From NCBI GenBank assembly GCA_027922465.2, contig BQMF02000096.1:372001-436000 (forward strand): a stretch of DNA of 64,000 bases. Direction: 5' to 3'. The translations under genes were made by a program, and so were the position numbers. How positions within the stretch are numbered: the first letter of the stretch is position 1; each line of letters starts with the position of its first letter. The DNA comes from Turritopsis dohrnii. Taxonomy: Eukaryota > Cnidaria > Hydrozoa > Anthoathecata > Oceaniidae. Under the pieces are notes generated by a model that had not been told where the DNA came from, did not search any database, and saw nothing but the letters and a program-made list of their open reading frames with translations. Below are positions 63,247 through 64,000 of the stretch, in pieces.

Positions 63247-64000
63247 CTGTGAAAGGAACATGCATATAAGGAATTTTAGAACCAGAAATTGACGCAATAT
63301 ATATGCCGTAACTCAAAATACAAATGTCAGCAACTGACTGCAGTTCGTTTAAATTCATTTCACAAAAAATTCATTCAAAAATACTGATCACAAAGTATCC
63401 TAAACGATCTTTGTGTTTCAAAGCATCAATGAAGTGTCAAGAAGTTGTAGACATTCAACAGACTCCACAAAATTGTGGATAAGTAAATGCTGCTGCTTTG
63501 AACATCAAAATGAAGTATCCAATTCTTTATGCAAGATAGGTTGGAAAAGACAACAAACGAATACTTATATTTTTTTCTTTCTCCCGGTATCAAAAAGAAT
63601 TGCACGAAAGTTCTCTTTCAAATAAACTTTTCATTCCAAAAATATTTGATCTTCTAATCATGTTGATAAATAGCCTCATAGTAACATTTTCCTCATTTAT
63701 TTCTTATGATGACTTTGAAAATCATCAAATTGTTGTGTTAAATTGAATTAAATTAAGTTGTTTTAATTACTGTAAAGACATTGTTGTGGCTTATTTTCAG
63801 CCTGTAAACCAAAACTTTGAATTAACTCCACCTTATAGGGTTTCCCATGGAAAAACAAAAATGAGCAAATTTTTGCAAAGTGAATTTTTTACGATAATTC
63901 GAACCCTGTGTTTTTCTTAAATTTTCACATTTTATTATAACTTTTTATGCAGTAGCCTGATGTTGAAATGCCCTTTAGTCTCAGTCACAATTTAAAGATT
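63247..64000. other. Scribble LRR-region intron running off the window
   Basis: No LRR-coding exon could be found here on the minus strand. The preceding LRR exon must lie beyond 64000. The first visible exon starts in phase 0. Confidence 0.5.

Overview
This is an AT-rich, repeat-rich animal (metazoan) nuclear genome window with multi-exon genes, GT-AG introns and no bacterial features. Every gene I could assemble lies on the minus strand, except for one transposase. The transposon content (a RAG1-N-terminus-like transposon gene, an IS3EU-type DDE transposase, pogo/Tigger-like, PIF/Harbinger-like and Helitron-like elements, a tRNA-derived SINE, many small hairpin MITEs) and the conserved one-to-one orthologues suggest an aquatic early-branching animal, most likely a cnidarian. 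I cannot name the species from sequence alone.

Layout. 0-2.75 kb: N-terminal zinc/RING half of a RAG1-N-like (N-RAG-TP type) protein, followed by decayed exons of a different transposon-type C-terminus that runs off the left edge. 5.5-6.9 kb: terminal-inverted-repeat element full of GACGTC. 7.3-11.1 kb: a 20-bp satellite abutting an intact IS3EU-like transposase gene, and a convergent gene of the SAM/G2E3-like family. 11.4-14.0 kb: a 2.6-kb giant palindrome (two 979-bp arms). 14.2-18.7 kb: zinc-finger relics, a GGGAGTCA motif cluster and a 584-bp MITE with TTA duplications. 18.8-19.7 kb: a small three-exon gene for an 81-residue secreted basic peptide precursor. 20-25.1 kb: SINE, reverse transcriptase relic and a TA-flanked Tigger-like element.

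25.2-31.0 kb: complete nine-exon DHCR24 (delta-24 sterol reductase, 516 aa). 32.9-36.3 kb: complete four-exon, 603-aa protein joining a PAR-binding zinc finger (PBZ), ten 12-residue acidic repeats, a helical segment and a PARP catalytic domain with an H-Y-E triad. 36.7-37.1 kb: single-exon GLOD5-like VOC protein. 38.0-42.8 kb: complete seven-exon N6AMT1 (HemK2, 213 aa). 44.6-63.2 kb: the 3' part of Scribble (last leucine-rich repeats, linker, four PDZ domains), with its 5' end beyond the right edge and a possible internal start giving an LRR-less form.

The host genes are unrelated functionally (sterol synthesis, PAR signalling, glyoxalase fold, translation-factor methylation, cell polarity). 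About 16 copies or fragments of one ~120-bp hairpin MITE family are scattered through the introns and gene flanks from 22 kb onward, two of them almost touching splice sites. Most notable: the PBZ-repeat-PARP architecture, the N-RAG relic, the giant palindrome with its GGGAGTCA clusters, the secreted peptide gene, the possible alternative Scribble start, and a hammerhead-like motif near 4.5 kb. All exon models were derived by eye from reading frame continuity and splice signals.
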